Shown here: positions 54,537 through 64,000 of the stretch, piece by piece | Numbering within the stretch: the first letter of the stretch is position 1 | Layout: each line of letters opens with the position of its first letter | Source: Brasilonema angustatum HA4187-MV1 | GTDB lineage: Bacteria; Cyanobacteriota; Cyanobacteriia; Cyanobacteriales; Nostocaceae | NCBI GenBank assembly: GCA_019359695.1 | Contig: JAHHGV010000033.1 | Location: 34,080-98,079, forward strand | Length of the DNA: 64,000 nucleotides | Reading direction: 5' to 3' | Notes under the pieces: generated by a model | The model's input: only the letters and a program-made list of their open reading frames with translations | Told to the model about the DNA's origin: nothing | Database searches by the model: none | Translations under genes and position numbers: made by a program

Positions 54537-55385
54537 ATGTCCCCAAGCTCTCAAAATTCTTCCAGCACCAATCTTCTTGGAAGCTTCGCTGGTCTTGTCG
54601 GCGTTTTTAGTATTTTTCTTTACTTCCTTGGCTGGATATATCGTTGGGCTTACTTTGGATTCTTTCAAATAGAAGTTACTTCCTTAAGCTTACCCCTAGA
54701 ATCTTTTTTGCTAGTACCACTTCAAGCTATTCTGGGAAACTTTTGGATATTTTTTCGGGCAATATTTGTTTTAATTGTGACGCTTTTATTAATGAAAGCT
54801 ACTCTCTGGTTGATTAGCTCTCCAAAGGCAAGCACCGCACCCAGTACCTCAAAATCACCCATCAGCAGATTTACGCAAAAATTGCACAGTTTTTGGTTGT
54901 TTAAGCCGTTGCGTTCCTTTGCTCAACTTTTCCCCTTGCCCTTACGTCATGAAATCGTTGTTGTTCTTTGGATTTTAGCTGCCTTGTTTTGGTTAGGACG
55001 CTGGCAAGGTAATGCTGATGCTTATCGGGATGCAGTTAACGCAACCTCTACAAGACCTCTCGTTACTTTAGTCAGCCCTAGCGATAAGTTAGCGTTGGGA
55101 CGCAATTTGGATGACCTGTTGACCAATCCCCCCCTCAAGGGTTCCCGCATTATTGGGGATGTAAAGCAGTTCAGACAGATTTTTGGACGGGAAACAAATG
55201 ATACAACAAATCCAAAGCAACTTATTGTTTGGCGATTACTAATTGAGAACAACAACTGGGTTTACCTCTTCCCAGCAATGCCCTCTGGAGCGAAATCCAA
55301 TCAGCGTCCTCCAGTATTGGCAGTTAATACAGGTGATGGTCGAGTACAGTTGCTGATTCTCAGTCGTCCCAAAACGTTTCTGTAG
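54537..55385 (+). CDS. Hypothetical membrane protein with three spans
   Basis: Not recognised. The 282-residue product has three hydrophobic stretches: about 12-38 (FAGLVGVFSIFLYFLGWIY), 55-85 (FWIFFRAIFVLIVTLLLM) and 135-155 (EIVVVLWILAALFWLGRW). A soluble C-terminal part follows with ATSTRPLVTLVSPSDKLALGR and IIGDVKQFRQIFGRETND, then a beta-like segment ending SRPKTFL. A frame extension to TTG 54525 is possible, but ATG 54537 is preferred. It is divergent from the secreted-protein/CHAT pair. No functional clue is visible. Confidence 0.6.
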   Translation: MSPSSQNSSSTNLLGSFAGLVGVFSIFLYFLGWIYRWAYFGFFQIEVTSLSLPLESFLLVPLQAILGNFWIFFRAIFVLIVTLLLMKATLWLISSPKASTAPSTSKSPISRFTQKLHSFWLFKPLRSFAQLFPLPLRHEIVVVLWILAALFWLGRWQGNADAYRDAVNATSTRPLVTLVSPSDKLALGRNLDDLLTNPPLKGSRIIGDVKQFRQIFGRETNDTTNPKQLIVWRLLIENNNWVYLFPAMPSGAKSNQRPPVLAVNTGDGRVQLLILSRPKTFL

Positions 55386-55461
55386 AGCTAGTGGTAACTA
55401 ATTTTTTGTTTTCTCATCAATCCAACCGATCCATCAATAACTCAGACCAAAACAAACTGCA

Positions 55462-55752
55462 TTAAAATCTTGGCCCCTCTTCAATCATGGAGCGAATTGA
55501 CGTTTTATCCAACGCCACTTCTCGCCGCAGTTGTTCCATAAGAGCGATCGCTTCCTTAATCGATTTTTTCGTCGTCGGCTTTCCCCAAGCGTTATATTGC
55601 GGTTCCGGTTTCTCTAATGCTGCAACTTCCGCATTGGGTAACGGCTGTACAACTACCACCACCTCAACAAAACTCTCTTTAAAATCAGTGGGCGTCTGGA
55701 TTTGCAATATACCATCAGCCCCAATATGCGTTCGTAATTTCATCGTTTCCAT
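55462..55752 (-). CDS. Antitoxin-like small protein without an adjacent toxin
   Basis: A 96-residue protein. The N-terminal part (MKLRTHIGADGILQIQTP, then VEVVVVVQPL) has the look of small cyanobacterial antitoxins that precede PIN-domain toxins. The C-terminal helix (SIKEAIALMEQLRREVALDKTSIRSMIEEG) would bind the toxin. No toxin gene follows; only 76 bp separate it from the stop of the previous plus-strand gene. Start M1 or M4. The classification rests on pattern only. Confidence 0.5.
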   Translation of the reverse strand: METMKLRTHIGADGILQIQTPTDFKESFVEVVVVVQPLPNAEVAALEKPEPQYNAWGKPTTKKSIKEAIALMEQLRREVALDKTSIRSMIEEGPRF

Positions 55753-55955
55753 ATCAGCCCACCTGACTCATCCTCAACATTGCTCCGCCGTGTTTTAATA
55801 CTAAGTTAGGAAACGACGCTATGCAAAATCTATCCACAATCGCTGCTTGCGGCACTGGGCGATCGCGCGATAGCTTCACTGCTGCGCTCCGCGCAGATCG
55901 CGTTAGTTTTAGTCAAAATTGAGAAAGCAGGACAGCAGTTAACGGAGACAAAAAC
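55753..55955. other. Upstream region of the Uma2 gene with a dispersed repeat
   Basis: 203 bp. A 27-bp dispersed repeat at 55869-55895 (GATAGCTTCACTGCTGCGCTCCGCGCA) is inserted in a GCGATCGC context, as in the caspase pseudogene. Confidence 0.6.
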
Positions 55956-56591
55956 ATGAGCGTAACTATTCCCTTACATGCCATAGAACTCGCTCCCGGT
56001 AGCCAGATTGCCATTCATAACTTGTCCTGGCAAGACTTTGAGCGACTTCTCGAAGACTTGGGAGAAAAACGCAACACCCGCATTGCTTACTACCGAGGAA
56101 CCCTAGAAATAATGTCCCCGTTAGCATTACATGAGCGTCCCCACCGCATCATTGCTTACATTATCACCACAATTTTGGAGGAACAAGGACGCAACTGGGA
56201 AGACTTCGGCTCGACAACTTTTAAACGTCCAGACATTGCTGGGGTTGAACCAGATACCTGCTTTTATATTCAAAATGCCAGCGAGGTCAAAGGATGTACC
56301 CAAATGGATTTAACCGTATATCCTCCCTGTGACCTTGCGGTTGAATCTGATGTTACCTCAAAAACAACCCTCAACGCCTATATATCTCTGAGGGTTCCGG
56401 AAGTGTGGATTTACAGCAACCATCAACTAACCGTTTATATTCTCCAAGCTGACGGCTACATAGAATCTCTCCTCAGTCCCACCTTTCCTAATTTACCCGT
56501 AACTGAACTTATTCCCCGACTGGTGCAAAAAGCAATTGATGACGGAACTAGTCAAATGCTGCGAGAACTGAGAGCTTTGCTACGCGAATAA
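55956..56591 (+). CDS. Uma2-family (DUF820) endonuclease-like protein
   Basis: A 211-residue protein of the Uma2 family, very abundant in filamentous cyanobacteria and of PD-(D/E)xK fold. GTLEIMSPLALHERPHRIIAYIIT, RPDIAGVEPDTCFYIQ (with the metal-binding Glu-x-Asp), DLAVESDVTSKTTLNAYISLRVPEVWIY and SPTFPNLPV give the typical order. The putative active site combines PDTCFYI and VESD/KT elements. Biological role and target are unknown. It starts at ATG 55956 after AGGACAG..GGAGAC. The broken relative is at 40509-40710. Confidence 0.88.
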   Translation: MSVTIPLHAIELAPGSQIAIHNLSWQDFERLLEDLGEKRNTRIAYYRGTLEIMSPLALHERPHRIIAYIITTILEEQGRNWEDFGSTTFKRPDIAGVEPDTCFYIQNASEVKGCTQMDLTVYPPCDLAVESDVTSKTTLNAYISLRVPEVWIYSNHQLTVYILQADGYIESLLSPTFPNLPVTELIPRLVQKAIDDGTSQMLRELRALLRE

Positions 56592-56727
56592 AAGCTTTTT
56601 GAATGCGTGAATGTTAGCGCAGCGTGCCGCAGGCAGCGAATTCAAAGGCAGCGGTACTAGACAGATACTGTCGTCCCAAAGTTCTTTTTGGCATCTTGGC
56701 GTGAGATAATCGTCCTGTTTTCATTTC

Positions 56728-59298
56728 ATGCGGCGATATAAAACGCACGACTTCCACCAGCTAATGAAAAGATTCAATAAACTTTGGTTTTATAAAGCAT
56801 TCAGGATGACCGTGATTGTACTGCTAGTGCTGGGGCTATCGCTAGCGGGGCTTGTCACCTATGCTGTCAGGCAATCGTTTCCAGTAGAAACTGGCACGGT
56901 TCAAATACCTGGGTTGAAAGCTGAGGTGAAAGTCGAGCGCAATGACTGGGGAATTCCGCACATTTACGCTGCCAACTCCCATGATTTATTTATGGCGCAA
57001 GGTTATGTCCACGCGCAAGACCGTTTCTGGCAAATGGACTTTTGGCGACACATTGGCTCTGGGCGACTTTCAGAAATGTTTGGTTCTTCGCAGCTCGATA
57101 CAGATAAATATCTGCGGACAATGGGTTGGGCAAGGGTGGCGCAGCAAGAAGTGAATCAACTAGATACGGATATGAAGGCAAACCTGGAAGCTTACGCTGA
57201 TGGTGTGAATGCTTATTTACAGGATCACCAAGGTGTTGCACTGAGTTTGGAATATGGCGTGCTGCAATTCCTCAATCCTGGCTACAAACCAGAACCTTGG
57301 CAACCGCTTCATTCCCTCACATGGGGCAAGGTGATGGCTTATGATCTCGGCACGAATCTTGATAGTGAAATTGAACGTAGTATCTTGCTCAAAACCCTGA
57401 CTCCTGCTCAGGTAGAAGAACTATTTCCACCTTACCCTGAAAACCTACCAGTGATTTTGCCTGAGTTTCAAGTGGGTAAAGCAGTGAGTACAGCAGATGT
57501 TTTCTCCCCTGTGAGTGGTGTAAATACTATCATCTCTGCCTTAGAGTCAATAACCAAACCGATGACTGCTTTAGAACAATTGCTAGGTTCTACTACTGGA
57601 GTCGGTATTGGTTCCAATAGCTGGGTAATATCAGGTCAGCGTACGACGACTGGTAAACCCATCTTGGCGAATGATCCTCACTTGGCTGTACAAATGCCTT
57701 CTATCTGGTATGAGGTTGGTCTGCATTGTACACCAAAAGGTGCGGATTGTCCATACAATGTGAGTGGCTTTTCGTTTGCTGGAATGCTGGGTGTGATTGT
57801 CGGTCATAGCGATCGCATTGCCTGGGGTGTCACCAATGTCCTATCAGATGTGATGGATTTATACATCGAGAAAATCAACCCAGAAAACCCCAATCAATAT
57901 GAGGTTAACGGCAAATGGGTGGATATGCAACTGGTGAAACAGACGATTCAAGTTGCGGGGAGTCAGCCGATTGTCCAAACAATACGCTACACCAGACATG
58001 GCCCGATACTCTCCGATATTTCTCCTAAGCTGAAGCAGTTCAAACCAAACGAGCGGGTAGAACTACCGCAAAACTATGCCGTTGCTCTCCGGTGGACGGC
58101 TCTAGAACCCTGCCGACTCGTTCACGCTATTCCCCAAATAAATCGCGCTCAAAACTGGCAAGAGTTCCGCGCTGCTGCGAAAAACTTTGACGTACCTGCC
58201 CAAAACTTGGTCTATGGTGATGTTGAGGGTAATATCGGCTACCAGATGCCCGGTAAAATCCCTGTGCGGACAAAGGGGAATGGGCGCTATCCCGTTCCTG
58301 GTTGGACGGATGAATATGAGTGGCGTGGCTATATTGATTTTGAGCAATTGCCAAGAAGTTTGAATCCATCTCAGGGTTATATTGCTACCGCCAACAATTT
58401 GGTAGCTAAGAATTATCCTTACCTAATTACCACCGACTGGGTTTATGGCTACCGTGCACAGCGTATTGTCGAGATGATTTCACAAGCTACTAAGCCAATT
58501 TCTCTAAGTGATGTGCAGGGGATACAAGGTGATAATCGAAACTTGAACGCACAGACGCTAGTCCCATTGTTGCAATCTCTTTCTTTGGATACCCCGCGCT
58601 TGCAAGCAGTTCAGAAACTACTACTTGATTGGGACTTGCAGTTAGGAATGAAATCGTCAGCGGCGGCGCTGTTTGAGGTGTTTTGGAAGCATTTGCTTGC
58701 AGATACGTTTCATGATGAGTTGCCAAAAGAGTACTTTCCGGATGGAGGCGATCGCTGGTACGCTGTAGTAAATAATCTGGTCAAACAACCTAATAGCTCC
58801 TGGTGGGACAACCACAACACTCCAACCGTGGAAAATCGCGACCAAATCCTACGTCAAGCTTTCACCAAAGCTGTGAATGAACTCGAACACCTTCAAGGCA
58901 AAAACCCGAAAAGCTGGAACTGGGGCAAACTGCATACCATCACCTTTCGCAATGCTACCTTGGGTAAATCTGGGGTTGCTCCTATAGAAGCTTTATTTAA
59001 CCGTGGCTCCTTTTCCACTGCGGGTAATGGGGAAACCATTAATGCGAACCGTTGGAAAGCAAACAAATCCTTCGAGGTGACAGATATTCCTTCTCTACGA
59101 ATGATTGTCGATTTGGGAAATTTGGACAATTCAGTTGCGATTCACACTCCCGGACAATCAGGTCATGCTTTTCACACTCATTACACTGATATGATTGACC
59201 CTTGGCGCAAGATTGAATATCACCCAATGTGGCAACACAAGAAGATAACAAGGAACTCTGCTGCAACATTGAAGCTCATTCCTATTCACGTGAATTAA
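56728..59298 (+). CDS. Penicillin acylase-family Ntn hydrolase
   Basis: An 856-residue enzyme precursor with one N-terminal membrane span (about residues 27-47, TVIVLLVLGLSLAGLVTYAV). The alpha-chain part (WGIPHIYAANSHDLFMAQGYVHAQDRFWQMDF) is followed by a linker. The autocatalytic site is Gly-Ser296 in GIGSNSWVISG, where Ser296 would become the N-terminal nucleophile of the beta chain. Later motifs include NDPHLAVQMPSIWYE and GVTNVLSDVMDLY. The family cleaves amides, including penicillins and acyl-homoserine lactones in some members, so quorum quenching is one possible role. It may start at 56764 (MKRFNKLWF). Confidence 0.9.
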   Translation: MRRYKTHDFHQLMKRFNKLWFYKAFRMTVIVLLVLGLSLAGLVTYAVRQSFPVETGTVQIPGLKAEVKVERNDWGIPHIYAANSHDLFMAQGYVHAQDRFWQMDFWRHIGSGRLSEMFGSSQLDTDKYLRTMGWARVAQQEVNQLDTDMKANLEAYADGVNAYLQDHQGVALSLEYGVLQFLNPGYKPEPWQPLHSLTWGKVMAYDLGTNLDSEIERSILLKTLTPAQVEELFPPYPENLPVILPEFQVGKAVSTADVFSPVSGVNTIISALESITKPMTALEQLLGSTTGVGIGSNSWVISGQRTTTGKPILANDPHLAVQMPSIWYEVGLHCTPKGADCPYNVSGFSFAGMLGVIVGHSDRIAWGVTNVLSDVMDLYIEKINPENPNQYEVNGKWVDMQLVKQTIQVAGSQPIVQTIRYTRHGPILSDISPKLKQFKPNERVELPQNYAVALRWTALEPCRLVHAIPQINRAQNWQEFRAAAKNFDVPAQNLVYGDVEGNIGYQMPGKIPVRTKGNGRYPVPGWTDEYEWRGYIDFEQLPRSLNPSQGYIATANNLVAKNYPYLITTDWVYGYRAQRIVEMISQATKPISLSDVQGIQGDNRNLNAQTLVPLLQSLSLDTPRLQAVQKLLLDWDLQLGMKSSAAALFEVFWKHLLADTFHDELPKEYFPDGGDRWYAVVNNLVKQPNSSWWDNHNTPTVENRDQILRQAFTKAVNELEHLQGKNPKSWNWGKLHTITFRNATLGKSGVAPIEALFNRGSFSTAGNGETINANRWKANKSFEVTDIPSLRMIVDLGNLDNSVAIHTPGQSGHAFHTHYTDMIDPWRKIEYHPMWQHKKITRNSAATLKLIPIHVN

Positions 59299-59529
59299 CA
59301 AAAATCCTCACCCAAGTCATCCGTCGATGAAGGGAAAATTGAAGAAACTGAAGGTGAATTTTGTGAGAATTACGAGTTACAAAATTTCATAGAAGATATT
59401 CCGTACGGTGTTCTGCTGGCGTTTCTTGCGGCTGAATGCACTGCGAATTTAATTCGCTGCGTAAGTCTTTCTGAGAATGAAGAAAGTCGAATTTTGTATG
59501 AGCAGATCCTAAATCAAGTCAGTAAATGA
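59299..59529 (+). pseudogene. Open frame of 76 codons without a start, in phase with the acylase stop
   Basis: Directly after the TAA of the acylase gene the same frame stays open for 76 codons. From about 59335 it has coding character: EGKIEETEGEFCENYELQNF, IPYGVLLAFLAAECTANLI and SENEESRILYEQIL. No ATG, GTG or TTG lies in the early part. It may be the remains of a small gene that has lost its start, or chance. Confidence 0.3.
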
Positions 59530-59535
59530 TGGTAA

Positions 59536-60663
59536 CTATCCGCTGTTGGTTTCAGCATCAGAAATAAACCCCGTTTCTTTGAGCAGTTGTTGTAGTTTTG
59601 CGTGATCAAATTTCGTATCTTTCTTGTTATTTCCCCACATATCAGAAAAAAAGTCTTGCATCAGCGTAATAATGCTGCGGTATTTGATGATGCTAGCAAC
59701 AAAAAACTCATCTAACTTCATAATCCCGTCAGCATGGATCTGTTCGATGTTGTCGAGTAATATGGATCCCACTTCATAAGGTTGTAAACCTTCTTTTATG
59801 CCATATTTTTCCATTATCCTGCGTTTATCGTTCTCTGAACATGAATAATAAAACGGTCGAATGACGTGTCCAAGATTCCGCAGGACTTCGCCATAGTCAT
59901 AAAATGTGTGCTGCTTAAAGAAAGACTCTTCATCTTTCGTCAACGCAAAACTCTTATCAAGTACCAAACCAAAATCGGTCAAATATATCTGCTCGCCGTC
60001 GGTGAGGACGTTGCGAAAATGTGCGTCGAAATGGATGATTCCCTTCTTCCTCAAAAAGTCAATCGTCGTGCGTAACTCATCCAGAGGTTTCTGAAGTTTG
60101 TTGGGGTTTTCCTGCAGCCATGTTTCCAGAACATGCGGTATGTATTCAAGGAACAGAATCAACTCATAGTTGGCGTTAGCTCTATCTACCACATAATTCC
60201 CAGCATTCTCACTATTTCCCCAGTACTCCACATAATCTTTTAGACGTTCCATATCCACATCCGTCCGCCACCCAGAGAATGGAATAATCCGATAATGGTA
60301 CATTAGTGGGAAGGTGACAATTGCTTCTTCCAACACCCAGTTGGTGGTTTTGATGTGCGTCACAAGTTCACGGAAGATCCCAAAACTAGTGGAACGTAAG
60401 TTGTAATTACAATAAGTTGGCAGATTATAGAGGTTTCTGGTGGAGAACAGGTTGTCATGTTCGATATTCGTTACTGGAACACGTTTCACAAAGACCTTGG
60501 ATTCCCCAAGGACGATGGTGTGATTTGTTCCCCAGCCCGTGCCCGACTCATTCGACTCACTATTCTCAAACAGAGAACGCAATTGTCCATTATCCAACTG
60601 AGCAATTTGTGAACTGAGCTTGAAGTACTTTTTCCTTCTAAGTTCTATATGATTCTTAGCCAT
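59536..60663 (-). CDS. Protein-kinase-fold phosphotransferase
   Basis: A 375-residue cytosolic protein. The kinase motifs are visible but diverged: a Gly-rich and Lys segment (GWGTNHTIVL and VFVKRVP, about 43-62), the catalytic loop HFDAHFRNVL with Asp213, and the metal-binding TDFGLVLD with Asp230. FLEYIPHVLETWL marks the hinge region. It is closer to small-molecule or lipid kinases, or to RIO/APH-like folds, than to typical Hanks kinases. The helical C-terminal third (250-375) has no known domain. It is followed by the Zn-free SecA gene on the same strand, but the pairing seems fortuitous. Confidence 0.72.
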   Translation of the reverse strand: MAKNHIELRRKKYFKLSSQIAQLDNGQLRSLFENSESNESGTGWGTNHTIVLGESKVFVKRVPVTNIEHDNLFSTRNLYNLPTYCNYNLRSTSFGIFRELVTHIKTTNWVLEEAIVTFPLMYHYRIIPFSGWRTDVDMERLKDYVEYWGNSENAGNYVVDRANANYELILFLEYIPHVLETWLQENPNKLQKPLDELRTTIDFLRKKGIIHFDAHFRNVLTDGEQIYLTDFGLVLDKSFALTKDEESFFKQHTFYDYGEVLRNLGHVIRPFYYSCSENDKRRIMEKYGIKEGLQPYEVGSILLDNIEQIHADGIMKLDEFFVASIIKYRSIITLMQDFFSDMWGNNKKDTKFDHAKLQQLLKETGFISDAETNSG

Positions 60664-60765
60664 TTCCCCCCGTCCAAGAACAGTATGAGAAACACTATGA
60701 ATAAAATACGAGCAGTTTCACACTTTCAGGTGAAAAAAGCTAAAATCAACGTTTTTCCAATGTCA

Positions 60766-60807
60766 CAGACGTGAAATAACCTCGCGACACAAGGAGCTTC
60801 ACGTCTG
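60766..60807. terminator. Hairpin downstream of secA
   Basis: CAGACGTGAA (60766-60775) pairs perfectly with TTCACGTCTG (60798-60807). It lies just past the secA stop on the minus strand. The U-tract is weak. Confidence 0.5.
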
Positions 60808-60814
60808 TACAACT

Positions 60815-63610
60815 TCAAACCATTTCTGAAGGTGTTTCCATCACTGCCTGAGGCTGAGGTTGAAACATGAACAGAGAGTATACCACATCTCGGCGAATAT
60901 TGGTCATCATATCCAAGAATAATTCGTACCCTTCGCTCTTGTACTCAATCAGCGGGTCTTTTTGACCATAACCCCGCAGTCCTACGGATTCCCGCAGAGC
61001 ATCCATTTGTTGCAGGTGTTCCCGCCACAGGGTGTCAATCCGCTGTAAAATAAAGAATCGTTCGGCTTGCCGCATTAATCCTGGTCGAATTTGGTCAACT
61101 TCTGCTTCTTTGAGGTCATAGGCAATACGCACTTGTTCGTGCAAGAAAGCTTTGATTTCACTCATTGCCATATCTTCTAATTGAGCGGGTTGCAAGTCCG
61201 CTAGCAGATAGACAAATTCTTTGACTTTATCAACCAACTTGTCCAATTCCCATTCTTCTGAGGGTAAGTCTGGGTTGATGTAGAAATCCACGATGTCATC
61301 CATCGTTTTTTCAGCGTACTTGATGACCTGTTCTTTGAGGTCTTGCCCTTCTAGCACCCGACGGCGTTCGGCGTAGATGGCACGACGCTGGTTGTTCATC
61401 ACCTCGTCATACTCAAACACCTGCTTACGGATATCGTAGTAGTAGGTTTCGACTTTTTTCTGAGCGCCTTCCAAACTGCGGGTGAGCATTCCAGATTCGA
61501 TGGGCATATCCTCTTCTACTTGGAAAGCATCCATTAGGCGTGCGACGCGATCGCCACCAAAAATCCGCAACAGATTATCCTCCAAACTCAGGAAAAATCT
61601 TGTTGAACCGGGGTCGCCTTGGCGTCCTGCACGTCCCCGCAACTGGTTGTCGATCCGTCGCGACTCGTGACGTTCAGTTCCAATCACGTGCAACCCACCC
61701 AGTTCTACCACTTCATTGTGTTCACTGTTGGTGAACTCTTCGTATTGGTGCCTAATGCGGTTGTATGCTTCCCGCATTTTCTGAATCACTGGGTCATCCG
61801 TGGGAGCTTTTTCTGCTGCCACAGCGACTTTATCTTCTGCTTCCAGTTCCGGTAAGCTGCGATCGCCATACTCCCGTACAGCTGCTTCCACTGATTCTTT
61901 GAGGAGTTTCTCTATTTCTTTAGAAAGCGAAGTTGGAAAAACCTGTGGTGAAGCCTTCCAAGTTTTGACTTTCTTACCTGGCACAAAACCTTGACCTCCG
62001 CCGCTTGCTGAGGACGGTAAACCAACCGCTCTGTGAATGTTAAACATATCTTCATCTTCCGGCTTGACTATCCGGGGCATGAAGTATTCCCGCATCTTCA
62101 GACGCGCCATATACTCGGCATTACCACCTAAGATAATGTCAGTACCTCTTCCCGCCATGTTAGTCGCAATCGTCACTCCTCCTTTGCGTCCCGCTTGTGC
62201 GACAATTTCTGCTTCGCGTTCTACGTTCTCTGGTCTGGCGTTAAGCAGTTCGTGGGGAATTGCCATTTCTCTTAACAACTGGCTGAGATATTCCGATTTT
62301 TCGACGCTAGTTGTTCCCACCAGGACTGGTCTGCCGAGATTGTGCATTTCGGCACATTCTTTGGCGATCGCCCCCCACTTGCCTGCTTCGGTCTTAAAGA
62401 CCATATCAGAAAGGTCTTGGCGTCTTCTCGGTCTGTTGGTGGGAATAATCGTGACTTCCAGTTTGTAAATTTTTTCAAACTCGGCTTCTTCTGTCTTCGC
62501 TGTTCCGGTCATACCACCGAGTTTTGGATAAAGCAAGAACAGGTTTTGGTAGGTAATTGTTGCCAGAGTTTGAGTTTCAGGTTGAATTTCTACCCGTTCT
62601 TTTGCTTCAATTGCCTGGTGCAGTCCATCACTCCAACGTCGTCCTGGTAAGACTCTACCAGTAAATTCGTCTACGATGACAACTTCTTCGTTGCGGACAA
62701 TATAGTTGACGTCCAGCAGAAACAGTTCTTTTGCCTTAATCGCGTTGAAAACGAAGTGTGCCCAAGGATCTTCAGGGTCAAATAAATCTTTTACGCCTAA
62801 AAGTTCTTCTGCTTGAGCAAAACCTTCATCGGTGAGCAGAACGTTACGAGCTTTTTCATCCACTTCATAATGTTCTTCTTTCTGCAGCGCTATTGCGATT
62901 TCGGCTGCTTTTAAGTATTTTTCTGTAGGTCTTTCTACTTGCCCAGAAATAATTAGTGGAGTCCGCGCCTCATCAACTAAGATAGAATCTACCTCGTCAA
63001 TCACACAGTAGTTAAATGAGCGCTGCACAACATCTTTGATATCTGTCGCCATGTTATCGCGCAGGTAATCAAACCCTATCTCGCTGTTAGTAACATAGGT
63101 TATATCACAGTCGTAGTTTTTCTTGCGCTCAGATGGCGTCATGCTCTGCTGAATCAGCCCTACGCTCAATCCCAAGAAGCGATGCAGCTGTCCCATCCAT
63201 TCTGCGTCCCGACGAGCCAGGTAATCGTTTACAGTGATGACGTGTACACCTTTTCCACTCAGGGCATTCAAATAACTTGGCAAGGTAGCAACCAAAGTTT
63301 TGCCCTCACCAGTTTTCATTTCGGCAATTTGCCCTTTATGCAGGATAGCACCGCCTAAAAGTTGAACATCAAAGTGCCGCAACCCTAATACTCGTTGTCC
63401 TGCTTCCCGCACAACTGCAAAAGCTTCTGGCAAAATATCATCCAGAGTTTCGCCTTTCTTCAGACGCTGTTTCAACTCTGCCGTTTTGCCCTTTAGTTCT
63501 TCGTCTGAAAGCGCTTTTATGTCTTCCTCTAGAAGATTAATTTCTGTAATGAAAGGTTGATATTTCTTAAGTTTACGAGCGTTGGGGTCGCCCAACAAAG
63601 TCTTTAGCAT
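60815..63610 (-). CDS. secA: Preprotein translocase ATPase SecA
   Basis: The motor of the Sec pathway at the inner and thylakoid membranes. The 931-residue protein has the full layout: [20 protein letters not shown] (Walker A), the DEAD-like [21 protein letters not shown], the preprotein-binding region, [28 protein letters not shown] (helicase motif V), [22 protein letters not shown] (motif VI), and the helical scaffold and wing. The C-terminus ends without the zinc-finger tail seen in proteobacteria, normal for cyanobacteria. It begins at ATG 63610. Confidence 0.98.
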   Translation of the reverse strand: MLKTLLGDPNARKLKKYQPFITEINLLEEDIKALSDEELKGKTAELKQRLKKGETLDDILPEAFAVVREAGQRVLGLRHFDVQLLGGAILHKGQIAEMKTGEGKTLVATLPSYLNALSGKGVHVITVNDYLARRDAEWMGQLHRFLGLSVGLIQQSMTPSERKKNYDCDITYVTNSEIGFDYLRDNMATDIKDVVQRSFNYCVIDEVDSILVDEARTPLIISGQVERPTEKYLKAAEIAIALQKEEHYEVDEKARNVLLTDEGFAQAEELLGVKDLFDPEDPWAHFVFNAIKAKELFLLDVNYIVRNEEVVIVDEFTGRVLPGRRWSDGLHQAIEAKERVEIQPETQTLATITYQNLFLLYPKLGGMTGTAKTEEAEFEKIYKLEVTIIPTNRPRRRQDLSDMVFKTEAGKWGAIAKECAEMHNLGRPVLVGTTSVEKSEYLSQLLREMAIPHELLNARPENVEREAEIVAQAGRKGGVTIATNMAGRGTDIILGGNAEYMARLKMREYFMPRIVKPEDEDMFNIHRAVGLPSSASGGGQGFVPGKKVKTWKASPQVFPTSLSKEIEKLLKESVEAAVREYGDRSLPELEAEDKVAVAAEKAPTDDPVIQKMREAYNRIRHQYEEFTNSEHNEVVELGGLHVIGTERHESRRIDNQLRGRAGRQGDPGSTRFFLSLEDNLLRIFGGDRVARLMDAFQVEEDMPIESGMLTRSLEGAQKKVETYYYDIRKQVFEYDEVMNNQRRAIYAERRRVLEGQDLKEQVIKYAEKTMDDIVDFYINPDLPSEEWELDKLVDKVKEFVYLLADLQPAQLEDMAMSEIKAFLHEQVRIAYDLKEAEVDQIRPGLMRQAERFFILQRIDTLWREHLQQMDALRESVGLRGYGQKDPLIEYKSEGYELFLDMMTNIRRDVVYSLFMFQPQPQAVMETPSEMV

Positions 63611-64000
63611 GGCAGATTATACAAAATCAAGGGGATGGGGATAAATAATGATTGGGACTGATTATAAACTCCTAACCCAACCGATCCGGGTGTGCTTTTG
63701 GATGGGTTGTACATGAGAATTTGGTAAAAAACACGCGCTTATAAACACCCAATCAGTTTGCTATTAGGTTTGGTTTTATTTTTCAGCTTAAATTTAAACT
63801 GTTTTTATAGTATCATTTCACCTCCAGATGAAGGCAGATAAGCCCGACCAAGCAGAGGTCGTGATTGCCCCAAAGGAAGGATGGGGCGGAGGGGCGGAGG
63901 GGCGGAGGGGCGGAGGGGCGGAGGGGCGGAGGGGCGGAGGGGCGGAGGGGACGAGGTGCGGAGGGGCAGTGGGGCGGAGGGGCGGAGGGGAAAAAAGTTC
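63611..64000. other. secA upstream region and edge of window
   Basis: 390 bp. The secA promoter region comes first, with no clear boxes placed. A G-rich minisatellite lies from 63882. Any gene further right is beyond the window. Confidence 0.5.
63882..63990 (+). repeat. 9-bp G-rich minisatellite (GGGGCGGAG)
   Basis: About 12 units of GGGGCGGAG with two altered units (GACGAGGTGCG and GGCAGTGG near 63950-63972). The plus strand has runs of four G in close series, which can fold into G-quadruplexes. No other such tract is in this window. Confidence 0.9.

Noticed and set aside
1..64000. tRNA, rRNA and standard small RNAs
   Set aside because: I looked for GTTCGAATC-type T-arms and known tmRNA, RNase P and SRP signatures by eye and found none; a covariance search could still find something.

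Overview
The window comes from a filamentous, probably heterocyst-forming cyanobacterium (Nostocales type). The evidence is abundant HIP1 octamers (GCGATCGC), intergenic heptamer repeats (GGGTGTA-like and TCAGTTA-like), and cyanobacterial gene families: ChlP geranylgeranyl reductase, the RpaA response regulator, a DevBCA-type exporter, the divergent cyanobacterial Hfq beside dapF, a PEP-CTERM protein and CHAT-TPR proteins. No tRNA, rRNA or CRISPR array was recognised. Intergenic DNA is unusually rich in small repeats, and I see at least six groups with terminal inverted repeats that behave like MITEs.

Layout. 0-4 kb: two tandem small paralogues, an HxlR regulator, and a minus-strand group of a coiled-coil protein with two near-duplicate VWA proteins. 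4-14 kb: a KefB-type antiporter, hfq and dapF (divergent, both flanked by one repeat family), an SDR oxidoreductase, two secreted alpha/beta hydrolases and a secreted serine protease. 14-26 kb: a CHAT-TPR protein with nine nearly identical TPR units, a di-iron ferritin-like protein and a 1963-residue TamB-like protein. 26-33 kb: a CheY-like regulator, recR (without a normal start codon), a DUF4168 protein, a GNAT acetyltransferase, murJ and a small outer-membrane barrel candidate.

33-41 kb is the most interesting part. A two-gene operon encodes a CHAT protease fused to an AAA-like (STAND) ATPase, followed after 3 bp by a second AAA-like ATPase with a membrane segment and helical repeats. Beside it lies a decay zone: a caspase-pentapeptide pseudogene broken by a 25-bp repeat inserted exactly in a HIP1 site, a truncated trypsin-co-occurring (Trypco1-like) gene fused by a deletion to a truncated Uma2 gene, a CrcB stub and the tail of a REP-associated transposase. 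The protein families suggest a cyanobacterial NLR-like or programmed-death system with relics of a second one; its function is inference.

41-64 kb: chlP, a PEP-CTERM protein, rpaA, a YheT-like hydrolase, a TetR remnant without its DNA-binding half, devBCA preceded by an operator-like palindrome, a second CHAT-TPR protein paired with a small secreted protein, an orphan antitoxin-like gene, an intact Uma2 gene, a penicillin acylase, a kinase-fold protein and secA. The window ends in a G-rich 9-bp minisatellite.
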